Shown: positions 16,531 to 23,571 of the stretch, in pieces
Numbering within the stretch: position 1 is the first letter of the stretch
Layout of the letters: every line of letters begins with the position of its first letter
Assembly: GCA_020831525.1 (NCBI GenBank)
Contig: JAFIGH010000031.1
Location: 1 to 51,355 of the forward strand
Source: Opitutales bacterium
Lineage (GTDB): Bacteria > Verrucomicrobiota > Verrucomicrobiia > Opitutales > Oceanipulchritudinaceae
Reading direction: 5' to 3'
Length of the DNA stretch: 51,355 bases
Position numbers and translations under genes: made by a program
The notes under the pieces: generated by a model
What the model was told of the DNA's origin: nothing
Databases searched by the model: none
What the model saw: the letters and a program-made list of their open reading frames with translations, nothing else

Positions 16531-16792
16531 GACTGCAAAGAGAATTTGCAGCGAAGTATGGGGAAACGGCCACGTTGCTTCCGCCAACGTCCGAGCTGTG
16601 ATGGATCCTCAGTAGGTCTGTGCCGAGGGCGTTTATCGAATCGGCGGGAATGCTCTCAGGCGTTGCGCCGACACTAGGACCGACGGCGAGTACAACCGTG
16701 ATGAAAAGCCGCGGGAAGAGGTATGTTTTCACTATAGACGAGCTGCTTTTTGTTTGTTGACTCGATGATTCGACTTGATCGGTTTGGCTCAT
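16531..16792 (-). pseudogene. 5' remnant of a secreted serpin
   Basis: On the minus strand an open frame from ATG 16792 (or GTG 16732) encodes a signal-peptide-like start (KTYLFPRLFITVVLAVGPSV). It continues with SINALGTDLLR, a short gap, and GGSNVAVSPYFAANSL. This order and spacing match the N-terminal helix and NxxxSPxSIxxAL motif of serpins (full length about 400 residues). The similarity stops near 16531 and the frame continues as non-serpin sequence into the end of the actin gene. No reactive-centre loop is present in this region, so this is a truncated relic. Identification is by eye from a short stretch. Confidence 0.45.
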
Positions 16793-16798
16793 GCTGCA

Positions 16799-17014
16799 AT
16801 GCTTACCGCCATGAGCTTTTGGACTGCTATCGTCTTGATCGTCGCTATTGGCTGTTTCGCGGAGATTGTCCGTGTGACCATGAAGGGCAAAGGCGCGTCC
16901 AAGCGGGACGCCGCGCTGGCGGAGAAGGTGAAGGGGCTTGAGGAACGGATCGCCGGCCTTGAAAGCATTGCCGTCGAGCGCGACCGCGAAGCGAAGTTCC
17001 GCGATCTCGTGTGA
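16799..17014 (+). CDS. PspB-like small membrane protein
   Basis: 71 residues (or 67 from the ATG at 16811). One N-terminal membrane helix (SFWTAIVLIVAIGCFAEIV), a basic KGKGASKRD patch, and a coiled segment EKVKGLEERIAGLESIAVER ending in KFRDLV. Length, topology and the ERIxxLESI helix followed by a FRD/WRD-like end resemble phage-shock protein PspB, a membrane helper in envelope-stress signalling. No pspA, pspC or pspF is next to it. Convergent with sodA, with a terminator between. Confidence 0.55.
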   Translation: MLTAMSFWTAIVLIVAIGCFAEIVRVTMKGKGASKRDAALAEKVKGLEERIAGLESIAVERDREAKFRDLV

Positions 17015-17020
17015 GGGCGC

Positions 17021-17050
17021 AAAAAAAGCCGCCCGGCGGACCGGACGGCT
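17021..17050 (-). terminator. Intrinsic terminator of the superoxide dismutase gene
   Basis: Stem 17027-17036 / 17041-17050 (AGCCGCCCGG / CCGGACGGCT, one G-U pair, loop CGGA). Read on the minus strand it is followed by seven T (17021-17027). It sits between convergent genes. Confidence 0.85.
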
Positions 17051-17085
17051 TGGTATGAAAGCGGTGTATCGTTCGCGGGAGGGCG

Positions 17086-17715
17086 TCAGGCCTTGGCCTT
17101 CTTGTAGTTGGCCTCGACGGCGCTCCAGTTGACGACGTTCCAGAAGGCTTCGATGTAATCGGGGCGGCGGTTCTGGTAGTTGAGGTAGTATGCGTGCTCC
17201 CAGACGTCGAGTCCGAGGACAGGCGTGCCGCCGCAACCACCGAAGTTTTCGCCCATGATTGGGTTGTCCTGGTTGGCGGTGGAGCAGACGCACAGTTTGC
17301 CGCCTTTTACACAGAGCCACGCCCAGCCGCTGCCGAAGCGCGTCACAGCGGCGTTGGCGAAGTCTTTCTTGAACTTTTCGAAGCCGCCCAGCTCGCTGTC
17401 GATGGCCGCGCCGAGTTCGCCTCCGGGGGCGCCTCCGCCTTTCGGGCCGATGACCTTCCAGAAAAGGCTGTGGTTGGCGTGCCCGCCGCCGTTGTTGCGT
17501 ACCGCCGTGCGGATGGATTCGGGGACTTTGGAGAGGTCCGCGACGAGCGCGTTGATGTCGTCGGGCGCCGCCACGCCTTCGCCGGAGAGGCCGTCGTTGA
17601 GCTTGGTGACGTAGGTGTTGTGGTGCTTCGAGTGATGGATTTCCATCGTGCGCGCGTCGATGTGAGGTTCGAGCGCGTCGTAAGCGTAATCGAGATCCGG
17701 TAGTTTGTATGCCAT
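17086..17715 (-). CDS. sodA: Superoxide dismutase, Mn/Fe family (probably Mn)
   Basis: 209 residues from the ATG at 17715. Metal ligands are visible: His27 (MEIHHSKHH), the histidine in ANHSLFW, and Asp/His in [21 protein letters not shown] and the NQDNP region before the last ligands favour the Mn (or cambialistic) subtype, but metal choice cannot be proven by eye. The stretch [19 protein letters not shown] is intact. No signal peptide, so cytosolic. Its own terminator follows at 17021-17050. The upstream neighbour tadA reads in the same direction. Confidence 0.95.
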   Translation of the reverse strand: MAYKLPDLDYAYDALEPHIDARTMEIHHSKHHNTYVTKLNDGLSGEGVAAPDDINALVADLSKVPESIRTAVRNNGGGHANHSLFWKVIGPKGGGAPGGELGAAIDSELGGFEKFKKDFANAAVTRFGSGWAWLCVKGGKLCVCSTANQDNPIMGENFGGCGGTPVLGLDVWEHAYYLNYQNRRPDYIEAFWNVVNWSAVEANYKKAKA

Positions 17716-17779
17716 AATGATATTCGTTGGTGTGTTAGCGTATAAGCGATCCATAAAGAAGCGCGGCAGCGGCGCGGCG

Positions 17780-18301
17780 TCAACCGTCGCGGCGTTTTAG
17801 GGCGAAATAGGTCTGGAGAATGTCGCGGCATTCGGCTTCCATAACGCCCGCCGTGATGTCGAGGGAGTGGTTGAGCCGCGGCAGCAGATGGAGAGCCGTG
17901 GCCCCGCCGAGGCAGCCCATCTTGGGGTCGCGCACGCCGTAGACGACGCGCTCGAGCCGCGACATGATGGCCGCCCCCGAGCACATGGGGCAGGGCTCCT
18001 TCGTGACGTAGAGAGTCGCGCCGTTGAGGCGCCAGTCGCCAATGATGTTGGCGGCCTTGGTGATGGCGAGCATCTCGGCATGCGCGGAGGGGTCCTTGAG
18101 GGTGTCGACGTGGTTGTGGGCGCGGGCGATAATCTGACCGCCGTAGGCGATGACGGCGCCGACGGGCACTTCATCGCGCTTCCATGCCTCGATGGCTTCG
18201 TTGAAGGCCCACTGCATGTAGTAGCTGTCGTCGCGCAGCAGCTCCGAGGGGTAGCGCTTGGCGAAGGGGCATTCCAGCGGTTGGCGGGTGGATTCGTCCA
18301 T
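17780..18301 (-). CDS. tadA: tRNA-specific adenosine deaminase TadA (nucleoside deaminase family)
   Basis: 173 residues. The zinc deaminase motif HAE (His74, Glu76) and PCPMC (Cys104, Cys107) are present, with VPVGAVI and [13 protein letters not shown] around them. This fits conversion of A34 to inosine in tRNA-Arg(ACG). The N-terminal extension (about 25 residues) and the [16 protein letters not shown] segment differ somewhat from E. coli TadA, so another nucleobase or nucleoside deaminase (guanine deaminase-like) remains possible. Divergent from the hexapeptide protein with 90 bp between. Confidence 0.8.
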   Translation of the reverse strand: MDESTRQPLECPFAKRYPSELLRDDSYYMQWAFNEAIEAWKRDEVPVGAVIAYGGQIIARAHNHVDTLKDPSAHAEMLAITKAANIIGDWRLNGATLYVTKEPCPMCSGAAIMSRLERVVYGVRDPKMGCLGGATALHLLPRLNHSLDITAGVMEAECRDILQTYFALKRRDG

Positions 18302-18391
18302 GGTGATTCGGTAGCGGGGACCTTCGGGAGCGGGGGCGGCGCTGGCAAGCGGAAGGTTTTTTGGGTTGCGGCGCGCGCTGCGCAGGGAAGC

Positions 18392-19096
18392 ATGTCCGCC
18401 ATGCAGGCTTCCGACTTGTTTCTGCTGCCCGGTTCGCTGCCCTTCGCGGACCATTTCGACCCCGGCGCGGCCCCGTGGGCGTGGCTGCCGCGCATCGCGG
18501 AAGCGCTCGCGGCTTTCGAGTTCGGCGAAGCGCCGCCGCTGCCGGACCTTCCGCCGGGTGTTACGGTTGAGGGCCCCGTCTTTTTGCATCCGTCGGTCAA
18601 ACTGCCGCCCTTTTGTTTCATCCGTGGGCCCGCCTACATCGGCGAGGGTGTCGAAATCCGCCCGGGCTGCTATGTGCGCGGCAATGTGATCGTCGGGCCG
18701 GGCTCGGTTCTCGGCAATTCCTGCGAATACAAAAACTGCCTCCTCATGGAAAACGTCGAGACACCCCACTACAACTACGTGGGCGATTCGATCCTCGGCA
18801 ACCGTGCGCACCTCGGCGCGGGCGCGATTTGCGCGAACCTGCGCCTTGACCGGCGCCCGGTCGTCATTCGGCTGGAGGGCAAGCGCTTTGAAACCGGACT
18901 GAAAAAGGTCGGCGCTTTCCTCGGCGACGGCGCAGAGGCGGGCTGCAACAGCGTCCTCCAGCCGGGCACAGTCCTCGGCAAAGAGGCCGCCGTGATCTCC
19001 ATGCCCTTCCAAGGCTACCTCCCCGCCGGCCGCATCGCCGTGACCTCCCAGGCGGCACGCATTCTCCCGCGCCCCGGCGCCGTCGGGACGGCGTGA
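18392..19096 (+). CDS. Left-handed beta-helix (hexapeptide) UDP-GlcNAc pyrophosphorylase/acyltransferase-like protein
   Basis: 234 residues; the ATG at 18392 has AGGGAAG just ahead. From about residue 57 the sequence is a run of hexapeptide turns (VFLHPSVKLPPFCFIRGPAYIGEGVEIRPGCYVRGNVIVGPGS...). NSCEYKNCLLMENVETPHYNYVGDSILGNRAHLGAGA matches the C-terminal domain of GlmU-like and sugar nucleotidyltransferase proteins, with the conserved KNC and PHxxYVGDS. The nucleotidyltransferase half is absent, so it is probably a stand-alone acyltransferase-type helix acting on a nucleotide sugar. Its stop overlaps the next frame's GTG (19093-19096), pointing to coupling with the glycosyltransferase. Confidence 0.75.
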   Translation: MSAMQASDLFLLPGSLPFADHFDPGAAPWAWLPRIAEALAAFEFGEAPPLPDLPPGVTVEGPVFLHPSVKLPPFCFIRGPAYIGEGVEIRPGCYVRGNVIVGPGSVLGNSCEYKNCLLMENVETPHYNYVGDSILGNRAHLGAGAICANLRLDRRPVVIRLEGKRFETGLKKVGAFLGDGAEAGCNSVLQPGTVLGKEAAVISMPFQGYLPAGRIAVTSQAARILPRPGAVGTA

Positions 19097-20451
19097 GGTG
19101 CACAGTAGCTGCCGGACCTTTGGGCCGCCAGTCGTTGCGTTTGGCGTGCGACGGGGTGGTCCGCGCGTTCATGGCGGTGCTCGGCGGGCCGGAACTCGGG
19201 AGGTCCCGCCGCTACGCCGGAGTGTCTGCGGTCTTGCGCCGGCGCGGGAAATGGCTTCTCCATGGGTGCGCAGTGAGTGCCGAATACAAGCCAATGGTTC
19301 CGTGCGGCGGGGCGGAGGTCACGGTTTCGTTTGCCGCGACAAATCCCTGTCATGTCTACGACCTCGCGGTAGCATTGCGCGCGCTGGGCGTCGGCGGGAT
19401 GTACTACTCGGGGTATCCGCGGTGGCGACTGCGCCCGCCGCCGGGGTTTGCGATGCGTGCGGCCAGTTTCCGGACGCTTGTGACTTACGGTTTGCAACGG
19501 CTACCGGAGCGTTGGCGACCGCCCAATCCACGGCTCTTCCAGTGGCAGGACACGGGTTTCGACCGGCGTGTGGCGCGTATGCTGGAGCCGGTTGACTTCA
19601 TCCACGGCTTGCCGGGGCAGTGCCTGCGGACTTTCCAAGAGTCGCGAAAGCTGGGGGTGCGCACGGTCTTGAACCATGCAAGCGGACCGTTGCGCCAGCA
19701 GTTGGCACTCATCGAGCCTGAGTATGCGCGCGCCGGGCTGGAACCTCCGTTGCGCGAGGACCGCAGCGCCGACCTTTTGCGGCGCATCGACGCGGAGATG
19801 GAACTTGCCGATTTTCACTGCGTGGCATCGACGGTAGTACGGGAACAGCTGCTGCGCGAGGGTGTGGCGGAGGACCGCATCTGGGTGGTGCCCTATGGTG
19901 CGGATCCCGCGCGGTTTCCGAAGTCCGGACGGATTCCGGACGGACCATTCAGGATTTGTTTTGCCGGTCAGCTCAGCCTGCGGAAGGGAATTCATTATTT
20001 GCTGAAGGCACTTGAGGCAGCCGGGCGGAGCGACTGGGAGGCTCGTTTTTTCGGTCCCCCGATGGCCGAAACAGAAGGGGACTTCGCAGCTTACGGCGGC
20101 TCCGTGCCGCTGCGGCGTATGGGGGCGGTGTCCCAGGCTGACCTCGGGCGGGCTTTCGCCGAGGCGTCGCTGCTCGTCCTGCCCTCGGCTGAGGAGGCGT
20201 TTGGGCTTGTGGTTGTGCAGGCGCTGGAGGCTGGGGTTCCCTGCGTGGTAAGCGACCGCGTGGGCGCGAAGGATCTTGTGCGACACCGCGAGAATGGGTC
20301 GGTGGTGCCCTTCGGCGATGTCGGGGCGCTGGCGCAGGAGCTCTTGTGGTGGGCCGGAAACCCGCGCCGCGTGCCCGACCACTACGGGTGGGAGCCTTGC
20401 GCAGGGGAGTTGCGACGGGTTTCCGCCCGGGCGGCGGTGGGTGCGGTTTGA
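19093..20451 (+). CDS. GT4-type glycosyltransferase
   Basis: Up to 452 residues. The C-terminal Rossmann domain is typical of GT-B family 4 enzymes: FRICFAGQLSLRKGIHYLLKAL, an FFGPP turn, DLGRAFAEASLLVLPSAEEAFGLVVVQALEAGVPCVVSD with the acidic E-x7-E signature, then VRHRENGSVVPFGD. The N-terminal domain contains HVYDLAVALRALG and IHGLPGQCL. The GTG at 19093 overlaps the previous stop, but the first ~60 residues are basic and un-enzyme-like, so GTG 19273 or ATG 19294 may be the true start. Probably transfers a sugar in envelope polysaccharide synthesis; donor and acceptor are unknown. Confidence 0.8.
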   Translation: MRCTVAAGPLGRQSLRLACDGVVRAFMAVLGGPELGRSRRYAGVSAVLRRRGKWLLHGCAVSAEYKPMVPCGGAEVTVSFAATNPCHVYDLAVALRALGVGGMYYSGYPRWRLRPPPGFAMRAASFRTLVTYGLQRLPERWRPPNPRLFQWQDTGFDRRVARMLEPVDFIHGLPGQCLRTFQESRKLGVRTVLNHASGPLRQQLALIEPEYARAGLEPPLREDRSADLLRRIDAEMELADFHCVASTVVREQLLREGVAEDRIWVVPYGADPARFPKSGRIPDGPFRICFAGQLSLRKGIHYLLKALEAAGRSDWEARFFGPPMAETEGDFAAYGGSVPLRRMGAVSQADLGRAFAEASLLVLPSAEEAFGLVVVQALEAGVPCVVSDRVGAKDLVRHRENGSVVPFGDVGALAQELLWWAGNPRRVPDHYGWEPCAGELRRVSARAAVGAV

Positions 20452-20544
20452 TTGGGGAGGATGGGCTTCCTCAGATCCTTTGAGTGATCTTGCGAACGAA
20501 TGCGGCTTGTCACGGCGCGTGTCGTGTCCAATCTCCCTCCTTCG

Positions 20545-21618
20545 ATGGATCTGGAGGCACTCAGGAACGAGATCGACGGAATTGATTCGACCATTGTCGA
20601 ACTGCTGAACGAGCGCGTTCGGCTCGCCGGCGATATCGGCAAGCTGAAGATGAAGGCGGGCACGGCGGTCTATGTACCGACACGCGAGGAGGAGATATTC
20701 GGTCGTCTCAAGGCGCAGTCGAAGGGTTTGCTCTCCGAGGCCGCGCTGCGCGCGATCTACCGCGAGGTGTTTTCCGCTGCGCGCGAGCAGCAGAAGCCGA
20801 CGACGATCGCCTATCTCGGCCCGGAGGCGACCTACACCCACCAAGCCGCCCTCAAGAACTTCGGGCAAGCCAGTGCCTACATGCCCTTGGATACGGTCCC
20901 CGATGTGTTCACGACGGTGCGCCGCGGCGATGCGGAATACGGGGTCGTGCCGATCGAGAATTCGACGCAGGGCACGGTCATCAGCTCGCTCGATATGCTT
21001 GTCGAGGCGGGGCTCACCATTGTCGCACAAATCTATCTCGAGATTTCCCACTGTCTCATCTCTCACTCGCCGTTCGAGGAAATCCGTTCGATCCATTCAA
21101 AGGACAACGCCCTTGGCCAGTGCCGCCAGTGGATCGCGCGCATGCTGCCCGGCGCCGAGTTGATTGAATCGACGAGCACGGCGGCCGCTGTCAAGCACGC
21201 CAAGGAGCATCCCGCGGCAGCGGCGATCGCGAGCAAGATCGCCGCCGTCCTCTACGAAATGCCGGTGCAGGCCGAGCGGATCAACGACGAGCAGGACAAC
21301 GTCACCCGCTTTCTCGTCATCGGAAAACACGGCACACCCCGGCTCGGCGAGGGGCGCGACAGGAGCAGTTTCGTCTTCACTCTGCCCGACAACAATCCGG
21401 GCGCGCTCATCAAGGCGCTCTTCCCGTTCAGTATGCGCGGCATCAACATCTCCAAGATTGAATCGCGGCCGAGCCGGAAGAAGCTCTGGGATTATTTTTT
21501 CTACATCGATGTGGCGGGCCACCGCGACGATCCGGCCCTTGGCGAGGCAATTGAGGAATTGGAGCGGTTCTGCCCCTTCGTGAAGTGGCTGGGCAGCTAC
21601 CCGAACTCAAAGCTGTAG
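20545..21618 (+). CDS. pheA: Bifunctional chorismate mutase / prephenate dehydratase
   Basis: 357 residues from the ATG at 20545. Residues 1-85 are an AroQ-type chorismate mutase (DLEALRNEIDGIDSTIVELLNER). Prephenate dehydratase follows (IAYLGPEATYTHQAA, PIENSTQGTV, and NVTRFLVIG with the Thr-Arg-Phe catalytic motif). The C-terminal ACT domain (FVFTLPDNNPGALIKALFPF, GINISKIESRPS) normally binds phenylalanine for feedback control. Together these turn chorismate into phenylpyruvate. The enzyme is complete with no frame problem. It is preceded by the glycosyltransferase (93 bp) and followed by a hairpin-rich gap. Confidence 0.95.
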   Translation: MDLEALRNEIDGIDSTIVELLNERVRLAGDIGKLKMKAGTAVYVPTREEEIFGRLKAQSKGLLSEAALRAIYREVFSAAREQQKPTTIAYLGPEATYTHQAALKNFGQASAYMPLDTVPDVFTTVRRGDAEYGVVPIENSTQGTVISSLDMLVEAGLTIVAQIYLEISHCLISHSPFEEIRSIHSKDNALGQCRQWIARMLPGAELIESTSTAAAVKHAKEHPAAAAIASKIAAVLYEMPVQAERINDEQDNVTRFLVIGKHGTPRLGEGRDRSSFVFTLPDNNPGALIKALFPFSMRGINISKIESRPSRKKLWDYFFYIDVAGHRDDPALGEAIEELERFCPFVKWLGSYPNSKL

Positions 21619-21687
21619 GTGCCGTGGAGTTGCGGTTCCTCCGATGACGGTGCCGTTCCGTAGGCGGCAACGGCGCTCGGATAAGCC

Positions 21688-21705
21688 GGGTGCACGCGGG
21701 CACCC
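21688..21705. repeat. Small GC-rich hairpin beside the transposase
   Basis: GGGTGC (21688-21693) and GCACCC (21700-21705) form a 6-bp stem with the loop ACGCGG, in the gap between pheA and the transposase. No T-run follows. It has the size of a REP palindrome, but no second copy was found in the window. Confidence 0.35.
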
Positions 21706-21764
21706 GTCATTGCCCGTAGGCGCGCCGCGCGGGGAGGGCCGGGCGGGTCGGCATGCGCTGAACG

Positions 21765-22769
21765 TTATTTTCGGGGATCCTCGACGCCGGACCTCGCCAG
21801 CCTCGGGTGCGCTACGGCGAGGCCCGTTTCCTCCAGTGCTTCAATCGCGGTGCTTGCGGGAGGCTTTTTCATGGCACTCAGCGCCGCGGCGCCCCCGCCC
21901 TCCCGGAGCCACCGTTCGCTGCCGAGAGCCCGTCCTTGCGTGAAGAACCGGAGCTTCAATTGCAGGAGTTCGTGCATCTCCAGCTCGCCGCCCTTGCGCA
22001 CCGCTTCGACGAGCGCCGCGGGGTCCACCCGACCGCCCGATCCGTCCCGCTTTGCCGCCGCGCCTTTGCCCAGCATCATCAGGCGATAGCACGCAAGCGC
22101 CGCGTCTTCACTGCCTTCGCGGGGAAAGCAACGGGCTAGCGCGGTGCGCAGGTCGGCGGCGCCCGCGAGCGCCGCCGCATATCCGCTCCACCGGTAATCC
22201 TCGGGCAGGGCCGCGATACCCGCGCGCACGGGATTCAGGTCGACGTAGGCCGCGACAAGGCCCACAAGCCACGGGGTGTCCTCGATCAACACGCTTCCGA
22301 AGCGCTCCGCCCAGAGCGTGCCCGCTGTTTCGTGGATTCGGTTGAACCATTTTGTGTAGCGCTGCCGCAGTGTGCGCATGAACTCCGAAACGTCGCCCAT
22401 GCGCCGCCTCAACCGCCCGCGCAAGCGCCGCGCCTCCGCCGTCTTACCTTGGGCAAGGGCGTGCGCCAGGCCCGGTGCGTCCAGCCCGCACCACTGTGCG
22501 CGCGCTGTCCCGTAGAGCGCCTGAAAACGGCGCACCAGCTCCGCGTCGTCGCAGAGCGCTGCCGCCGGGTCGATCCGCGCGAGGATATGGAAGTGGTTCT
22601 GCAAACAGCAATAGGTGATCAGCTCGATCCCGCTGAACTCCGCCGCCCGGCGCAGGGCCGACACCCACACTTCCCGCTCAATGTCCGACAGCAAACGCCG
22701 CCGGTGCACAACCCGCGAAGTAATGTGATACACAGCTGATTTATCTAATTTTAGTCTTATTTCTCCCAT
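21765..22769 (-). CDS. REP-associated tyrosine transposase (TnpA_REP, Y1/HUH)
   Basis: 334 residues. The HUH nuclease motif is NHFHIL (His59, His61), and the predicted nucleophile is Tyr175 in AAYVDLNPVRAG. TLWAERFGSVLIED before the tyrosine is typical of the RAYT group rather than of IS200/IS605 transposases. These enzymes cut and join single-stranded DNA at REP/BIME palindromes. A longer than usual C-terminal region (after about residue 190) includes a helical RMDGSGG/VDPAALVEAVRKGG-type part seen in some RAYTs. It is a single-copy gene in this window, with no terminal repeats framing it. Confidence 0.88.
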   Translation of the reverse strand: MGEIRLKLDKSAVYHITSRVVHRRRLLSDIEREVWVSALRRAAEFSGIELITYCCLQNHFHILARIDPAAALCDDAELVRRFQALYGTARAQWCGLDAPGLAHALAQGKTAEARRLRGRLRRRMGDVSEFMRTLRQRYTKWFNRIHETAGTLWAERFGSVLIEDTPWLVGLVAAYVDLNPVRAGIAALPEDYRWSGYAAALAGAADLRTALARCFPREGSEDAALACYRLMMLGKGAAAKRDGSGGRVDPAALVEAVRKGGELEMHELLQLKLRFFTQGRALGSERWLREGGGAAALSAMKKPPASTAIEALEETGLAVAHPRLARSGVEDPRK

Positions 22770-22784
22770 CTGTATTTTCTGTTG

Positions 22785-22817
22785 AATTCTATTTCTCCGA
22801 GAATTTTAAGCTGTCAA
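22785..22817. repeat. AT-rich GTCAA repeat upstream of the transposase (locus E)
   Basis: Minus-strand reading begins TTGACAGC (GTCAA core 22813-22817), then TTCTCGGAGAAATAGAATTC. An inner inverted repeat is AATTCT (22785-22790) / AGAATT (22800-22805). The order TTGAC...CTCGGA...AATTC parallels a unit of locus A at 34.6 kb. It starts 16 bp upstream of the transposase ATG. Confidence 0.45.
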
Positions 22818-22833
22818 GCCGGATTTTGGCGGG

Positions 22834-23571
22834 TTAGCGGGCGAGGGCGAACATGGCGATGCCGGCGGCGACGGAGGCGTTGAGGCTGTTGACGCGGCCG
22901 GCTTGGTCTAGGCGGAGGGTGGTGTGGGCTTGGTTGAGGATGTATTGGCCGACGCCGCGGTCTTCGCCGCCGATGACGAGGAGAAGTTTATCGGGGGGGC
23001 GGGCGGCGAACTCACGCAGTTCGACGGCGCCTTTGGCGTCGAGGGCTGCGATGTGGTAGCCTCTTTCGAGTGCTTGCATGGCGTAGCGGTTGGCGGTGCA
23101 GTCGCGGGCGATGCGCATGTGTTCGACGGCGCCGGCGGAGACTTTGGCGACGCTGGGGTAGATTTCGGGGACGCCTTTGAGGGGAAGAAGGACCTCGGAG
23201 AAGCCGAAGACCTCGGCGCTGCGGAGGATGGCACCGACGTTGTGGGGGTCTTCGACGTTGTCGAGAAGGAGGACGCGTCCGGCTGTGAGGAGGTCGTCGT
23301 GGGGGGTGTAGGGGTAGAGGCTGGTGCGCAGGACGACGCCCTGGTGTTCGCGCGAGCCGCAGAGCTGCTGGAGGCGGCCTTTGTCGGACCACTCGACGGG
23401 GATGCCCCCGGCTTCGATACGCTCGGTGAGTTTGCGCAGGCGGCCGGAGCCGGCGGTGGCGGCGTTGATGTAGGCCCCGTGGAAGCGGCGCCGCCCGGCG
23501 ATGAGGGCTTCGAAGGCGGGGTTGAGGCCGTAGAGGAATTCTTTGCTGGCGCGGGCCATGGGCGCGGTCAT
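22834..23571 (-). CDS. rlmB: TrmH/SpoU-family rRNA 2'-O-ribose methyltransferase, RlmB-like
   Basis: 245 residues. The N-terminal substrate-binding part starts FLYGLNPAFEAL and contains CGSREHQGVVL. The knotted SPOUT domain has all three motifs: LLLDNVEDPHNVGAILRSAE (motif 1, Asn and Arg), LVIGGEDRGV (motif 2) and VNSLNASVAAGIAMF (motif 3). RlmB methylates G2251 of 23S rRNA; the exact target here is inferred. Its ATG (23569-23571) overlaps the glmS stop, so it is translated from the glmS message. Confidence 0.85.
   Translation of the reverse strand: MTAPMARASKEFLYGLNPAFEALIAGRRRFHGAYINAATAGSGRLRKLTERIEAGGIPVEWSDKGRLQQLCGSREHQGVVLRTSLYPYTPHDDLLTAGRVLLLDNVEDPHNVGAILRSAEVFGFSEVLLPLKGVPEIYPSVAKVSAGAVEHMRIARDCTANRYAMQALERGYHIAALDAKGAVELREFAARPPDKLLLVIGGEDRGVGQYILNQAHTTLRLDQAGRVNSLNASVAAGIAMFALAR

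Noticed and set aside
16433-17320. One long minus-strand gene across the PspB-like and serpin-remnant segments
   Set aside because: The upper part is antisense to the small membrane-protein gene and the sod terminator. Only the part from 16792 downward looks like protein.
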